Part shown: piece after piece, positions 16,646 through 25,337 of the stretch
Layout: each line of letters opens with the position of its first letter
Position numbering within the stretch: position 1 is the stretch's first letter
From: Limosilactobacillus fermentum
GTDB taxonomy: Bacteria > Bacillota > Bacilli > Lactobacillales > Lactobacillaceae
Reading direction: 5' to 3'
DNA: 64,000 bases
Assembly (NCBI RefSeq): GCF_013394085.1
Contig: NZ_CP040910.1
Location: forward strand, 1,784,767 to 1,848,766
Made by a program: the position numbers and the translations under genes
The notes under the pieces: generated by a model
Seen by the model: only the letters and a program-made list of their open reading frames with translations
What the model was told of the DNA's origin: nothing
Databases searched by the model: none

Positions 16646-17299
16646 TTAATGATTATAAAACTCAACGCTGACCCGGTCGCCATCCATCACCAACTTGGAT
16701 AGGCTCCCGTTTGCCGGCCGTTCGGTAATGTCATACTTCCCCTCGCCGAAACGTTCAATCAAGGACAGGCAGGTGTTGCCGTGGGAAACCAACAAAACGT
16801 TGGCCCCGTCCGGCAGCCCCGCGTCCCGAATGATCGCTAAGCCTTCGTTCATCCGTTTCCAGTACTCGGTGCTGTTTTCGGCGTCGTGGAAGGGATCGGC
16901 GTCTTTTAACCAGTCCTTGGCGGTGTCGATGTTGTACTTGGTGACGATGTCTTTGAAGGTCTTTAACCCGTGGGGAGCCCCGGCGTTATACCAAGCTTGG
17001 TCCATATAGGTCCCTTCGTAAGAGCCGTAGAACTCCTCGCGGAAATACGGTGCCGTCGTCGGCTCCTTGACCGAATCGGCCTTATTTTCATCGAGGATTG
17101 TTTGGGCGGTTTCAACGGCGCGGGTAAGGTCGGAACAAAAGGCGGCGTCAAAGTGGACGTCCTTTAAGCGTTGTCCCGCCTTTTCGGCGTCTTGGTAACC
17201 CTGGTCAGTCAAGGGCGAGTTACTCCAGCCCTGCAGCTTGTTATAAATGTTGTAGTAGGTTTGCCCGTGGCGAACGAGGTAAATATTGATCTTGGTCAT
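16646..17299 (-). CDS. Histidine phosphatase family protein (phosphoglycerate mutase-like)
   Basis: Cytoplasmic phosphatase or mutase (217 aa) of the 2H/RHG superfamily. The catalytic RHGQT motif is at residues 9-13, the second histidine is in LLVSHGNTCLSL near 180, and GSYEGTYMDQ supplies the acid region. The frame extends upstream, but ATG 17299 is chosen since GGAGGG ends 6 bases before it, while ATG 17305 directly abuts the binding site. Its length and the FREEFYGSYEGT block match broad-specificity phosphatases of lactobacilli rather than glycolytic GpmA, so the substrate is unknown. Confidence 0.88.
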   Translation of the reverse strand: MTKINIYLVRHGQTYYNIYNKLQGWSNSPLTDQGYQDAEKAGQRLKDVHFDAAFCSDLTRAVETAQTILDENKADSVKEPTTAPYFREEFYGSYEGTYMDQAWYNAGAPHGLKTFKDIVTKYNIDTAKDWLKDADPFHDAENSTEYWKRMNEGLAIIRDAGLPDGANVLLVSHGNTCLSLIERFGEGKYDITERPANGSLSKLVMDGDRVSVEFYNH

Positions 17300-17522
17300 C
17301 GTCATCCCTCCATTGTTAGTGCTTTCACGCCTTATTGTACCCCATTTTCGGGTTGAATGTAGCGGCGCCCCGCTTTGAATTCCGTTAAGTTTCTTCAACG
17401 ATTTTTCAAATCCCCCAACTCCCTGCTCCCCCTATGTTAAAATGTTGATCGTTATCGGCTAATTTACTTAGCCCCATCGCTTTAATAACGAAATTATTTA
17501 TGTTTGCGAGGATCACTTTACG

Positions 17523-19652
17523 ATGAAACGACTCGGAAAATTCGTGAACACCCGGATCGGCTTTTTTGCCCTTCTGGTGGTTCTCTTTTGGGCCAAGACC
17601 CTCTTTGCCTACTTTACCGACTTTAAGTTGGGCGCCGAGGGAATTGTCCAATACGCCATCCTGTTAGTTAACCCGCTTGGGACCACCCTGCTCTTATTCG
17701 GACTCGCCTTTTACTTTAAGCGGTCCCGCTTCTTTTACCCGGTCCTGATGGGAATTGACGTTTTAAATACCGTCTTGCTCTATTTAAACGTCATCTACTA
17801 CCGGGAATTCACCGACTTCATGACGATCGCCACCATGACCGGCTACTCCAAGGTTAACCAGGGGCTGTCGGGAAGCTCGATTGCTCTGACCAACCTCCAC
17901 GACGTCTTTTACTGGCTAGACATCGTGGTGATCTTAGTCTTGATGCTCTTTCGCAAGATCAAGTTCGATCCGCGGGCGGTCAGCCACCGGGTCGCTTTCG
18001 CCTTCACCTCGGTGGCCCTGGTGGTCTTTGGGGTGAACTTGGCGGTCGCGGAAATGGACCGGCCCCAACTACTGGGGCGGACCTTTGACCGGACCTACAT
18101 CGTCAAGTACCTCGGCCTAGATACCTTTACCGCCTACGACCTAGTTAAGACCGAGCACGTCAACGACATGCGTAAGTCGGCGACCAAATCGGAGCTAGAA
18201 AAGGTTAAAAAGTTTACCGATTCGCACTACGCTTCACCGAACGTCAAAATGTACGGGATTGCCAAGGGGCGGAACGTAATCGTTATCCACCTGGAAAGCT
18301 TCCAACAGTTCCTGATTAACTTGAAGGTCAACGGCCAGGAGGTAACGCCGTTCTTGAACTCCCTGTACAAGAGCAAGGAGACCTACGCCTTCGATAACTT
18401 CTTCCACCAGGTCGGTCAAGGAAAGACCTCTGACGCCGAGAACCTGCTGGAGACCTCTACCTTTGGCCTCTCCCAGGGGTCCTTGTTTGCCACCTTGGGT
18501 AGTGACAACACCTTTGAAGCGGCGCCGGCCATTTTAAACCAGCGGGCCGGCTACACCTCCGCCGTCTTCCACGGTAACATCGCCTCATTTTGGAACCGTA
18601 ACAACGTCTACAAAAACATGGGTTACCAGTACTTCTTCGACGCCTCTTACTACGACACGTCGGGTGACAAGTCGACCGGCTACGGCTTAAAGGATAAGCT
18701 TCTCTTTAAGGACTCGATCAAGTACTTAGAAAACCTGCAACAACCGTTCTACGTCAAGTACATCACGGTTACCAACCACTTCCCGTTTGACCTCGATAGC
18801 GAAGATACCGACCCGAACTTTACCGCCCCGGACACCGGGAGCACCACAGTCGACAATTACTTTGTCACCGCCCACTACCTCGATCAGGCGGTCAAGGAAT
18901 TCTTCACCTACCTCGATAAGTCGGGACTGGCTAAGAAATCAATTATCGTCTTGTACGGGGACCACTACGGGATTTCCAACAGCGAAAACACCGCCTTGGC
19001 CTCCGTGCTCGGTAAGAATGCCGACGACTGGACCGACTTTGACAACGCCCAGCTCCAACGGGTACCGTTAATGTTTGTTATTCCAGGCACTAACAAGGGG
19101 GGCGTCTTCAACACCTACGGGGGCGAAGTGGACGTCTTACCGACCCTCTTGCACCTGCTGGGCATTTCCACCAAGCGTTACATCATGTTTGGGACCGACC
19201 TCTTCTCCAAGGAGCACAGCCAGGTCGTTGCCTTCCGCAACCACGACTTTGTGACCCCGAACTTCACCTCGATTTCGGGCACGGTCTACAGCAATAAGAC
19301 CGGTAAAACCGCTACGCTGACGGCGGCCAAAAAGAAGAAGGTCAAGGCCGACGCCAAGTTAGTCAACGAAGAACTATCCTTATCCGACTCGCTCAACCAA
19401 AAGAACCTCCTGCGCTTCTACACGCCGAAGGGCTTCACCAAGGTCAAGGCAAGTGATTACAACTACGCCAACGGGCTGAAGAAAGAAGAGGCGATCGAAA
19501 AGAAACTTGGTAACAAGTCGACTTCGCTCATTAATGAAAACGGCGGTAAGACAACCGCCGACGTCTTCAGTACCGATGCCCCAGAAGTGAGCCACTCTTC
19601 GACTAGTTCGAACCGGATTAAGATTACGAACCCGGATGATAATAATAATTAG
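17523..19652 (+). CDS. LTA synthase family sulfatase (polyglycerolphosphate polymerase)
   Basis: Membrane enzyme (709 aa) that polymerises glycerol-phosphate from phosphatidylglycerol to build lipoteichoic acid. Five N-terminal helices (to about residue 185) are followed by an extracellular sulfatase-fold domain. The metal-site glutamate is in VIVIHLESFQQF, the catalytic threonine is at about 302 in GQGKTSDAEN, and the metal-binding DH pair is in YGDHYG. A Lys/Ser-rich tail of about 120 residues follows, ending NNN. Lactobacilli often carry several LtaS paralogues; which role this one has cannot be read from sequence. An R3-R2-R1 repeat block directly follows its stop. Confidence 0.92.
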   Translation: MKRLGKFVNTRIGFFALLVVLFWAKTLFAYFTDFKLGAEGIVQYAILLVNPLGTTLLLFGLAFYFKRSRFFYPVLMGIDVLNTVLLYLNVIYYREFTDFMTIATMTGYSKVNQGLSGSSIALTNLHDVFYWLDIVVILVLMLFRKIKFDPRAVSHRVAFAFTSVALVVFGVNLAVAEMDRPQLLGRTFDRTYIVKYLGLDTFTAYDLVKTEHVNDMRKSATKSELEKVKKFTDSHYASPNVKMYGIAKGRNVIVIHLESFQQFLINLKVNGQEVTPFLNSLYKSKETYAFDNFFHQVGQGKTSDAENLLETSTFGLSQGSLFATLGSDNTFEAAPAILNQRAGYTSAVFHGNIASFWNRNNVYKNMGYQYFFDASYYDTSGDKSTGYGLKDKLLFKDSIKYLENLQQPFYVKYITVTNHFPFDLDSEDTDPNFTAPDTGSTTVDNYFVTAHYLDQAVKEFFTYLDKSGLAKKSIIVLYGDHYGISNSENTALASVLGKNADDWTDFDNAQLQRVPLMFVIPGTNKGGVFNTYGGEVDVLPTLLHLLGISTKRYIMFGTDLFSKEHSQVVAFRNHDFVTPNFTSISGTVYSNKTGKTATLTAAKKKKVKADAKLVNEELSLSDSLNQKNLLRFYTPKGFTKVKASDYNYANGLKKEEAIEKKLGNKSTSLINENGGKTTADVFSTDAPEVSHSSTSSNRIKITNPDDNNN

Positions 19653-19655
19653 GGA

Positions 19656-19760
19656 GCACGACAGAAATCTCTGATTTCGTCGTCGTGCCCCCGCAAGCGC
19701 CAATAGGATTCCAGCAGACTCGGCTTTGTCGAGCCAATGGGGTCCATTGGCGTACTGCGT
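19656..19760 (-). repeat. R2 element with R3 hairpin, behind ltaS-like gene
   Basis: R3 (GCACGAC..GAAATC-TCT-GATTTC..GTCGTGC) begins four bases after the stop codon, then GCCCCCGCAAGCGCCAATAG pairs with CCATTGGCGTACTGCG across a hairpin. Arms read GCGCC/GGCG here against ACACC/GGTG at 5051: compensated changes. Confidence 0.8.
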
Positions 19761-19765
19761 GAGAA

Positions 19766-19879
19766 GTGCGACTAGCCTTCTCGACGAGCCGCATGACTAA
19801 GCTAGGGCAAATGGTTGGTGCGCCAGCACCGTTCTTTGCCCGTACTTAGGCACTAGGCTCGTGGCTAGGAGCACGTTAT
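19766..19879 (+). repeat. R1 palindromic element, copy e
   Basis: GTGCGACTAGCC ... GGCTAGGAGCACGTTAT; second stem CGAGCC / GGCTCG; inner stem GGGCAAATGG..GGTGC / GCACC..TTTGCCC. Linked to the R2 block by six bases, in the same relative order as at 4983-5150. Confidence 0.85.
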
Positions 19880-19885
19880 CAGGAA

Positions 19886-19911
19886 GTACGACCCAACCAT
19901 TGGTAGGCCGT
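19886..19911 (+). repeat. R1 left-end fragment
   Basis: GTACGACCCAACC..TAGGCCGT only; six bases after copy e, as for the fragment at 1560. Confidence 0.65.
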
Positions 19912-19939
19912 TTGACCACCACGCACCTACAGAATAAAC

Positions 19940-19981
19940 AAAAAGGCCGCTCGCAGCACCTGCTGCCAACGGCCTTTTATT
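19940..19981 (+). terminator. Terminator after the ltaS-like gene
   Basis: AAGGCCG with inner GCAG-CAC-CTGC and CGGCCTTTTATT. It lies ~290 bases after the stop, so the R2/R1 block would be in the transcript. Confidence 0.7.
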
Positions 19982-20046
19982 ATGGATCCCGGCGTGGTCG
20001 CGGTCCACTTTGATGTATAATTAACTTGATAAAGGAGGAGATTGTG

Positions 20047-20523
20047 ATGGCAACTGTTTTCGTCGCCCACGTTAAGTTAAGTTGGGGCCAAGAGGCCGAT
20101 TATTTGATCGCTAACGACGTCGAACCGGGCCTGGCCAGCCGCCGGGATCGCGGGGATAACGACTGGAACGCCGTGATGCTAAACGCCTTGATTAACGTCC
20201 CGGTTGCTCCCTACCTCAAAGACAACCGCGTGACCCCGCCAATTGCGACCGGGCTGGTTACTAGCCTAACCGCGGTAGAAGCGGGGCCCGCTACCGCTAA
20301 GCTCTTACGGACCCGTAGCCAGTTCATCATGGCCGAAATGTGGCAAAAACAAGACGTTTCCGTTGACGCCACCTTTTTGCACCACGACCACCCCCAGCTG
20401 AGTCAGTACCAAATCCGTGCCGACGTTGATTACTGGCTCAACCACCGCCGCCACCCACTGATCACTCTAATCACCAAGTGGCGAATCCGGCTTCAGCTAG
20501 CCCGGGTCAAAAAAGAGAAGTAG
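20047..20523 (+). CDS. Hypothetical protein
   Basis: A 158-aa protein without a recognised family. AAAGGAGGAG (20031-20040) fixes the ATG at 20047. It is mixed alpha/beta by eye with no signal peptide or membrane helix; the C-terminal third is basic (WLNHRRHPLITLITKWRIRLQLARVKKEK ends in two Lys-Glu-Lys turns). It is monocistronic and convergent with the regulator gene. Codon use matches the neighbours, so it looks like a resident gene. Confidence 0.6.
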   Translation: MATVFVAHVKLSWGQEADYLIANDVEPGLASRRDRGDNDWNAVMLNALINVPVAPYLKDNRVTPPIATGLVTSLTAVEAGPATAKLLRTRSQFIMAEMWQKQDVSVDATFLHHDHPQLSQYQIRADVDYWLNHRRHPLITLITKWRIRLQLARVKKEK

Positions 20524-20590
20524 GAAACAGCTAGTTAACGGGCCATTGGGCTAAGAAAGGTGATTCTTCCCTCTCCCATTAGCAAACTAA

Positions 20591-20630
20591 CCAATAAAAA
20601 AGGAAGCCTAGTGGCGTCCTTTTTTATTGG
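20591..20630. terminator. Bidirectional terminator
   Basis: CCAATAAAAAAGGA / TCCTTTTTTATTGG between convergent genes, overlapping the regulator's stop. Confidence 0.8.
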
Positions 20631-21271
20631 CTAATGGTCACTACACGGTTCTGGCGGGTAATCTTCCCTTCTTCTTGCAGGTGGCGGAACTTGCGCGACA
20701 GAGTTTCTGGCGTTGTCCCTAGGTAGGCGGCCAAATCCTTCATCTTCATCGGCAGGGTAAAGCGCCCGCCCCTTTGGCTGGCCAGGTGGGATAGGTAGGC
20801 CCACAGACGTTCTTCCACCCCATCAATTACCAAAAACTGGTTTTGGGCGGTTAATTCCCGCACCTTGGCCATCGTCAGTTGCAAGAGCCGGGCCGCCAAT
20901 TCCGGGTACTCGGCTAAAAGGTTGGTAAAGGCGTCGTAGGTTAGTTCGCAAATGGCGGCGTCTTGTTCAACCACCGCAAAGGTTGCTTCGTTGGCGGCCC
21001 CGTAAAGCCACTGCTCGCCCACGTACTCGCCAGTCCCCAGCACCGCCAGCACCTGTTCGTCGCCGCTTTCGCTGAGTTGGTAGAGTTTCAACCGTCCCGC
21101 TTCGACGATCAGTAGCTTTCCCTCGTCGCCCGGGGAAAGGATAATTTCACGGCGTTGGTAGTGGTGGTGGTGCACCATGGTTTCAATCCGTTTTTGATCC
21201 GGCAAAGACAGTTGGTTAAAGAGCGGCACCAGTGAAACGCAGAGGTGCTCACCATTGATCGTCGTCATCAT
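20624..21271 (-). CDS. Crp/Fnr family regulator, FLP type
   Basis: Cytoplasmic transcription factor (215 aa): cNMP-like beta-roll (about 20-125) and a C-terminal winged helix with DLAAYLGTTPETLSRKFRHL as recognition region. It lacks the FNR iron-sulfur cysteine cluster but has exactly two cysteines, Cys11 (EHLCVSLVPLF) and Cys108 (AAICELTYDAF), the pattern of the Lactobacillus FLP thiol-disulfide switch. It overlaps the Dps-like gene by 23 bases and ends a metal/redox gene group, so it likely senses oxidation or zinc/copper stress and controls that group (inference). Confidence 0.85.
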   Translation of the reverse strand: MMTTINGEHLCVSLVPLFNQLSLPDQKRIETMVHHHHYQRREIILSPGDEGKLLIVEAGRLKLYQLSESGDEQVLAVLGTGEYVGEQWLYGAANEATFAVVEQDAAICELTYDAFTNLLAEYPELAARLLQLTMAKVRELTAQNQFLVIDGVEERLWAYLSHLASQRGGRFTLPMKMKDLAAYLGTTPETLSRKFRHLQEEGKITRQNRVVTISQ

Positions 21272-21797
21272 CTTCTTGATACCTTCCCGTCATCAAATCA
21301 TTTCCCAGGAAATTTTGCCCGGCCAAAATTTGCGTCCGCATCCAGGTGTCGAGGTCGACTAGGGTGTGAACTAACTTCATCAACCCTTCTTTTTTACCGA
21401 GGGCAATCGCCTTTTGGAGGAAGAGCAGTTGGGTGTCAAAGTCCTTGATTAGGTCAAAGAGCTGGTCCTTGCCCGGAGCATACTTCTGGGCGCCGTTTTC
21501 CTTTAGCATCGTGTACTGGGTAAACTGAGCGGTTGTGGTCGGTACCGCCTCGCCATTGATCACTAGCAGTTGATTAATTCGATCAAAGTATTGGCGTTCC
21601 GTGTTCAACCATTCGCCCGTGTACTGAGCCAAAAAGAGGCTGGCGCAGCCCTTGGCAAACAGGCGGGCCTGATTAATCTTTTGTTGGTGGAGCCAGAGGT
21701 TAGCCAAAATGTGGCCGGTCATCGCCCCGGCCGTGGGGGTGTGGTGGTCGACGTCGGCTTGCTTTAACTCCACTTCGTATTGTTCTTGGATCTCCAT
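21249..21797 (-). CDS. Dps/ferritin-like protein
   Basis: Predicted four-helix ferritin-like protein (182 aa), closest by pattern to Dps-type iron-storage/DNA-protection proteins of lactobacilli. Helix order fits, and the hydrophobic spacing after TAGAMTGHILANLWLHQQK matches Dps. The ferroxidase acidic pair usually written D-x3-E is here YFDRINQL, i.e. Asp then Gln, so iron oxidation may be weak or absent (alignment by eye). A C-terminal run of five Asp near the end (QEDDDDDQW) is unusual. Its start directly abuts the HMA gene's stop, so it is cotranscribed. Confidence 0.7.
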   Translation of the reverse strand: MEIQEQYEVELKQADVDHHTPTAGAMTGHILANLWLHQQKINQARLFAKGCASLFLAQYTGEWLNTERQYFDRINQLLVINGEAVPTTTAQFTQYTMLKENGAQKYAPGKDQLFDLIKDFDTQLLFLQKAIALGKKEGLMKLVHTLVDLDTWMRTQILAGQNFLGNDLMTGRYQEDDDDDQW

Positions 21798-22027
21798 TAA
21801 ACTAACTCCTTTTCCTTAACCTTATTAACCTGATAACCAAGGTTTTCGACGACCTGCTTCAAAGCAGCGGCCGTGGTTTGGTCGCTATCCACGGTCGCCT
21901 TTAACTTACCGGCGTTAAAGAGGACCTTAACCTCACTGACCCCGGCCTGGTGTTCAACCGCCGTTTTAATCTTGTCCAAGCATGACGGGCATGACATCCC
22001 GCCCAACTCCATTAGTACCTTTTCCAT
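21797..22027 (-). CDS. Heavy-metal-associated (CopZ-like) chaperone
   Basis: Small HMA-domain protein (76 aa) binding a soft metal ion through MSCPSCLDKI (the GMxCxxC motif at about residues 10-15). Such proteins hand Cu(I), Zn or similar ions to P-type ATPases. It follows the broken ATPase gene by 67 bases and precedes the Dps-like gene with overlap. AAAGGGGGAT supplies the ribosome site. As the ATPase is disrupted here, the chaperone may have lost its partner. Metal identity is not determined by sequence. Confidence 0.85.
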   Translation of the reverse strand: MEKVLMELGGMSCPSCLDKIKTAVEHQAGVSEVKVLFNAGKLKATVDSDQTTAAALKQVVENLGYQVNKVKEKELV

Positions 22028-22094
22028 GATAAATCCCCCTTTTGGGCTTCAGTATAGGCAGGCCAACTCGAAAAATAATTGATCCCCATCAACT

Positions 22095-23979
22095 TTAATG
22101 AATTTTTAAGAGTCGCATCCCGTTGATGATCACGATTAAAATACTGAGCTCGTGAATCAACATTCCCGAGGCCATGTGGACGTAGCCGGCAAAGAGGCCG
22201 CCAAAGAGCAGGGTAACGGTCAAAATGGCAATCGCGATGTTTTGGTTCATGTTGGCGACCATCCTCTTGGCAATCGTCAGGGCGACCGGTAACTTGGCTA
22301 AATCGGAATGGAGCAAGACGACGTCGGAAACTTCTAAGGCAACGTCAGTCCCGTTGCCCATCGCAATTCCGACCTCGGCCGTGGCTAGGGCCGGGCTGTC
22401 GTTGACCCCGTCGCCCAGAAAGGCGACCCGGTGACCAGCTGCTTGGAGCTCCTTGATCTTTTCAACCTTCTCTGCCGGCATCAGGTTCCCGACCACCTGG
22501 GTCATCCCAACTTCTTTTCCGACCCGTTCGGCGGTGGTCTGGTTATCGCCACTTAGCATGATCAGGTTCTGGTAACCCAACGCCCGCCACTTAGCATGAT
22601 CAGGTTCTGGTAACCCAACGCCCGCAACTTAGTAAAGGTCGCCCGGGCCTCGTCTTTGAGCGGGTCACTAATACCAAGCAGGCCCCTCAACTGACCATCA
22701 ACGGCGAAGTAAACCAGGGAGCGTCCCACTACTTGCCATGCCGACGCCGTGGTGGCCACCGCAGTTAAGTCCACCTGGTGGGTAGCTAATAATTTAGCGT
22801 TGCCAACCAACACCGTAGCCCCTGCCACCTGCGCCACCATCCCCTGGCCCGCCAGCACCTTGCTTTGGTCCACCGGTAAGGGGGCGACCGCTTCGTATTT
22901 AAGCACCGCCTTGGCCAGCGGGTGGTTAGCGACCGTCTCGACACTGACTAGCAATTGGTGGTCGCGCTCGCTAACACCTGTATCCCACCAGTCACTCACC
23001 ACCGCGGGCAAGCCCTTAGTAACGGTGCCGGTCTTATCAAAGACCAGTGTGTCAACCTTACTCAAAGCGCTCAAACTGGCACTCCCCTTGGTCAACACCC
23101 CGAGCTTGGCGGCCCGACCGATCCCGGCGACGGTCGACACCGGCACCCCAATTACCAGGGCCCCGGGGCAACCAAGCACCAGGACGGTGATGGCTAGGGC
23201 GACGTCTTTCGTTGCCAGTCCAACCACCAGGGCAATTAGCATAATCAGCGGGGTGTAGTACTTGGCAAAGCGATCAATCACCCGCTGAGCCTTGGACTTA
23301 CTGTCTTGGGCCTCTTCGACTAGTTCGATGATCTGGCCAAAGGTCGTGTCTTCCCCGACCCGGCTAGCTTCGACAACCAGGGTGCCATCCGCTAAGATTG
23401 TTCCGGCGCTAACGGTTTGGTCCACCGCCTTGGGAAGCGGCCGGGCCTCCCCCGTTAAGCTGGCTTCGTTCACTAAGCCGTGGCCCGTTTTACCACCCCG
23501 TCGACTGGTACCCGGTCGCCCGCTTTCACTAAGACCAAGTCCCCCGCGTCCACGAAGTCAATGTCCGTAACCTCCCCGGTGGCGTCGTTTACGTCGGCGA
23601 GGACGGTGGCGGTTTGCGGCGCCATGTAGGTCAACGACTTGACGGCCGCCCGGGTTTTCTTTAGGGTTAACGCCTCCAAGACGTCGCCGAGGTTAAAGAG
23701 CCACACGACGATGGCCGCCTCGTTGTACTCACCAATGATCAGGGCGCCAACGATGGCCACGGCCACCAATAGTTCGATCGAGATCACCCGGTAGGTCAAG
23801 GCGCTGACCGCCCGTAAGACCAGTGGCACACCCCCCATGATGGCGACGAGCACCATCAAGAGTGAGTAGGCTTGCCCCAAGTTAGTTAAACGGCTGAGTT
23901 CGGCGAAGATGATTAACCCCGTCATCGCCCAGACGTTTTGCTGTTGGTGGCGATTAAAGAATTCTTGGACTTTTCCCAT
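22095..23979 (-). pseudogene. Heavy-metal P1B-type ATPase, two frameshifts
   Basis: Remnant of a ~630-aa metal exporter. Pieces in order: 23979-23473 (helices and actuator start), 23473-22562 (TGEA loop, CPG membrane motif in LGCPGALVIGVPV, phosphorylation DKTGT), 22580-22095 (GDGVNDSPAL and last helices). Break 1, near 23484: a base is missing after GTGGTAAAACG, so VDGVVK is not joined to GHGLVNEAS. Break 2, 22548-22623: a 38-bp tandem duplication throws the frame out between LRALGYQNLIML and GDNQTT. The CPG (not CPC) motif is usual for a lactobacillar subgroup. Without correction no full-length pump can be made. Confidence 0.85.
22548..22623. repeat. 38-bp perfect tandem duplication inside the ATPase gene
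   Basis: Unit GCCACTTAGCATGATC..CAACGCCC occurs at 22548-22585 and 22586-22623. 38 is not a multiple of three, so it breaks the reading frame. Removing one unit restores it. Confidence 0.9.
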
Positions 23980-24059
23980 AATTATCCCTCCTTTGTTACC
24001 TTAAGGATATCCGGTACCACCCCCATTTAAATTGATCGGAATCAAGAGTACCAAAAGAA

Positions 24060-24100
24060 GTGCGGAACAACCGTAAAGCAGGCTGTGGACTAAGCTAGGG
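24060..24100 (+). repeat. R1 left-half element
   Basis: GTGCGGAACAACC..CAGGCTGTGGACTAAGCTAGGG, followed at once by the hairpin at 24108. Same truncation point as the half elements at 1560 and 26304. Confidence 0.75.
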
Positions 24101-24107
24101 TGAAACG

Positions 24108-24153
24108 TAAAAAGGCGGCCGACGGAAAGTTCTTCCGTCAGTCGCCCGCTTTA
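24108..24153 (-). terminator. Terminator of the ferredoxin-NADP reductase gene
   Basis: Minus strand AAAGCGGGCGACTGACGGAA / TTCCGTCGGCCGCCTTTTT. Confidence 0.8.
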
Positions 24154-24172
24154 GTTTAAGAATAATCGTTAG

Positions 24173-25165
24173 TTAGCCAATCCCCATCGATGAACTGTGA
24201 GTAGCCATCCGTTTGTCGGGGTAGAGTTCCTTGGCTAGGTTGGTGATTGCCGTAGGCGCCTCCCCGAAGCCGGTCGCAATCAGGGCCACCTTACCTTCGT
24301 AAACGACCCCGTCGCCGATTGCGTACACCCCAGGAACTGAGGTCTTCATCGTTTGGTCGACCTTGATTTGCCCCCGTTCACTCGCTAGGTCCAAAGACCA
24401 GTCCTTTAAAGCGGCGTTATTGGAGGTGAAGCCGTAGTTTACCAAGACCTTATCAACTTCGAGTGGTCGCTCTTCGTCAGCGCGCATCTTCTTGAGGTTC
24501 AAGGTGACCGATTGATCGGCGTTGACGGTTAAGTCCTTGGGCAGGTACGGGGTCAACTTTTCAATCGTTGAGGCCTCCAGTTGGGCAACGGTGTGTTCAA
24601 GGGCCCGGAAAGCATCGCGGCGGTGAACCAGGTAAACTTGCTCAGCCACGTCTTCTAGCATCAAGGCCATGTCGATGGCGGCGTCCCCACCACCGAGGAC
24701 GGCAACGCGTTGGTCCTTAAAGTCTTCCTTGTGGTTGGCAAAGTAGCGTACCTGTTTGCCCTCCAGTTCTTCGGCGCCGGGCAGGGCCAGCTTGCGGGGA
24801 CTAAAGGCGCCGTTACCCATCGCAATTACAATCGACTTGGAGGTCGACGTCCGCTTGGCGCTGTGAATGGTGAAGGAGCCGTCATCTTCTTTGACCACGT
24901 CGGTGACCTTTTCGCCCAGGAATTGATCGACCGGCGCCACTTCGATTTGGGCTGCTAGGTCATCCGCCAGTTCCTGGCCAGTGACCCCAGCCTTACCGGC
25001 CACGTCCCAAACCCGCTTTTCCGGGTAGAGGGCGGCGGGTTGGCCCCCCAGTTGGGGCAGTGCTTCGATTAGTTGGGCCTTTAGCTGGTGTAGGCCGCAG
25101 TAAAAGGCGGCGAACATCCCGGCCGGACCCCCACCAATAATCGTCACGTCATAGCGTTCTTCCAT
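24173..25165 (-). CDS. Ferredoxin/flavodoxin-NADP reductase, thioredoxin reductase-like
   Basis: FAD flavoprotein (330 aa) of the YumC type: NADPH to ferredoxin or flavodoxin. FAD-binding GGGPAGMFAAFYCG at about 10-24, NADPH-binding GGGDAAIDMALML near 158, and the C-terminal FAD block GVYAIGDGV followed by ATGFGEAPTAI. It lacks the CxxC disulfide of true thioredoxin reductases, which separates it from TrxB. Start ATG follows GAGGAGGAAG. Monocistronic. Confidence 0.88.
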   Translation of the reverse strand: MEERYDVTIIGGGPAGMFAAFYCGLHQLKAQLIEALPQLGGQPAALYPEKRVWDVAGKAGVTGQELADDLAAQIEVAPVDQFLGEKVTDVVKEDDGSFTIHSAKRTSTSKSIVIAMGNGAFSPRKLALPGAEELEGKQVRYFANHKEDFKDQRVAVLGGGDAAIDMALMLEDVAEQVYLVHRRDAFRALEHTVAQLEASTIEKLTPYLPKDLTVNADQSVTLNLKKMRADEERPLEVDKVLVNYGFTSNNAALKDWSLDLASERGQIKVDQTMKTSVPGVYAIGDGVVYEGKVALIATGFGEAPTAITNLAKELYPDKRMATHSSSMGIG

Positions 25166-25289
25166 CGTTTCTTCCTCCTCGTTTTGGTTACCCTGCCGAT
25201 TATACCACGCCCGCTTTTCTGAACAATTATTATGAATGTTCGGACTTTCTTGATTTTAATTTGTATTTATCCGGTGATTCAAGTATCAT

Positions 25290-25303
25290 TGAAAGCGAAA
25301 TCA
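25290..25303 (+). promoter_or_regulatory. Candidate cre site ahead of nucleoside hydrolase
   Basis: TGAAAGCGAAATCA fits 13 of 14 positions of the CcpA consensus, about 35 bases before the start codon; repression by good carbon sources is plausible. Confidence 0.5.
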
Positions 25304-25337
25304 CAATCCTAAATTATACGTTACGGAGGGTTTTATA

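Noticed and set aside
24173-25165. Thioredoxin reductase (trxB)
   Set aside because: The CxxC redox motif is missing; pattern fits ferredoxin-NADP reductase.
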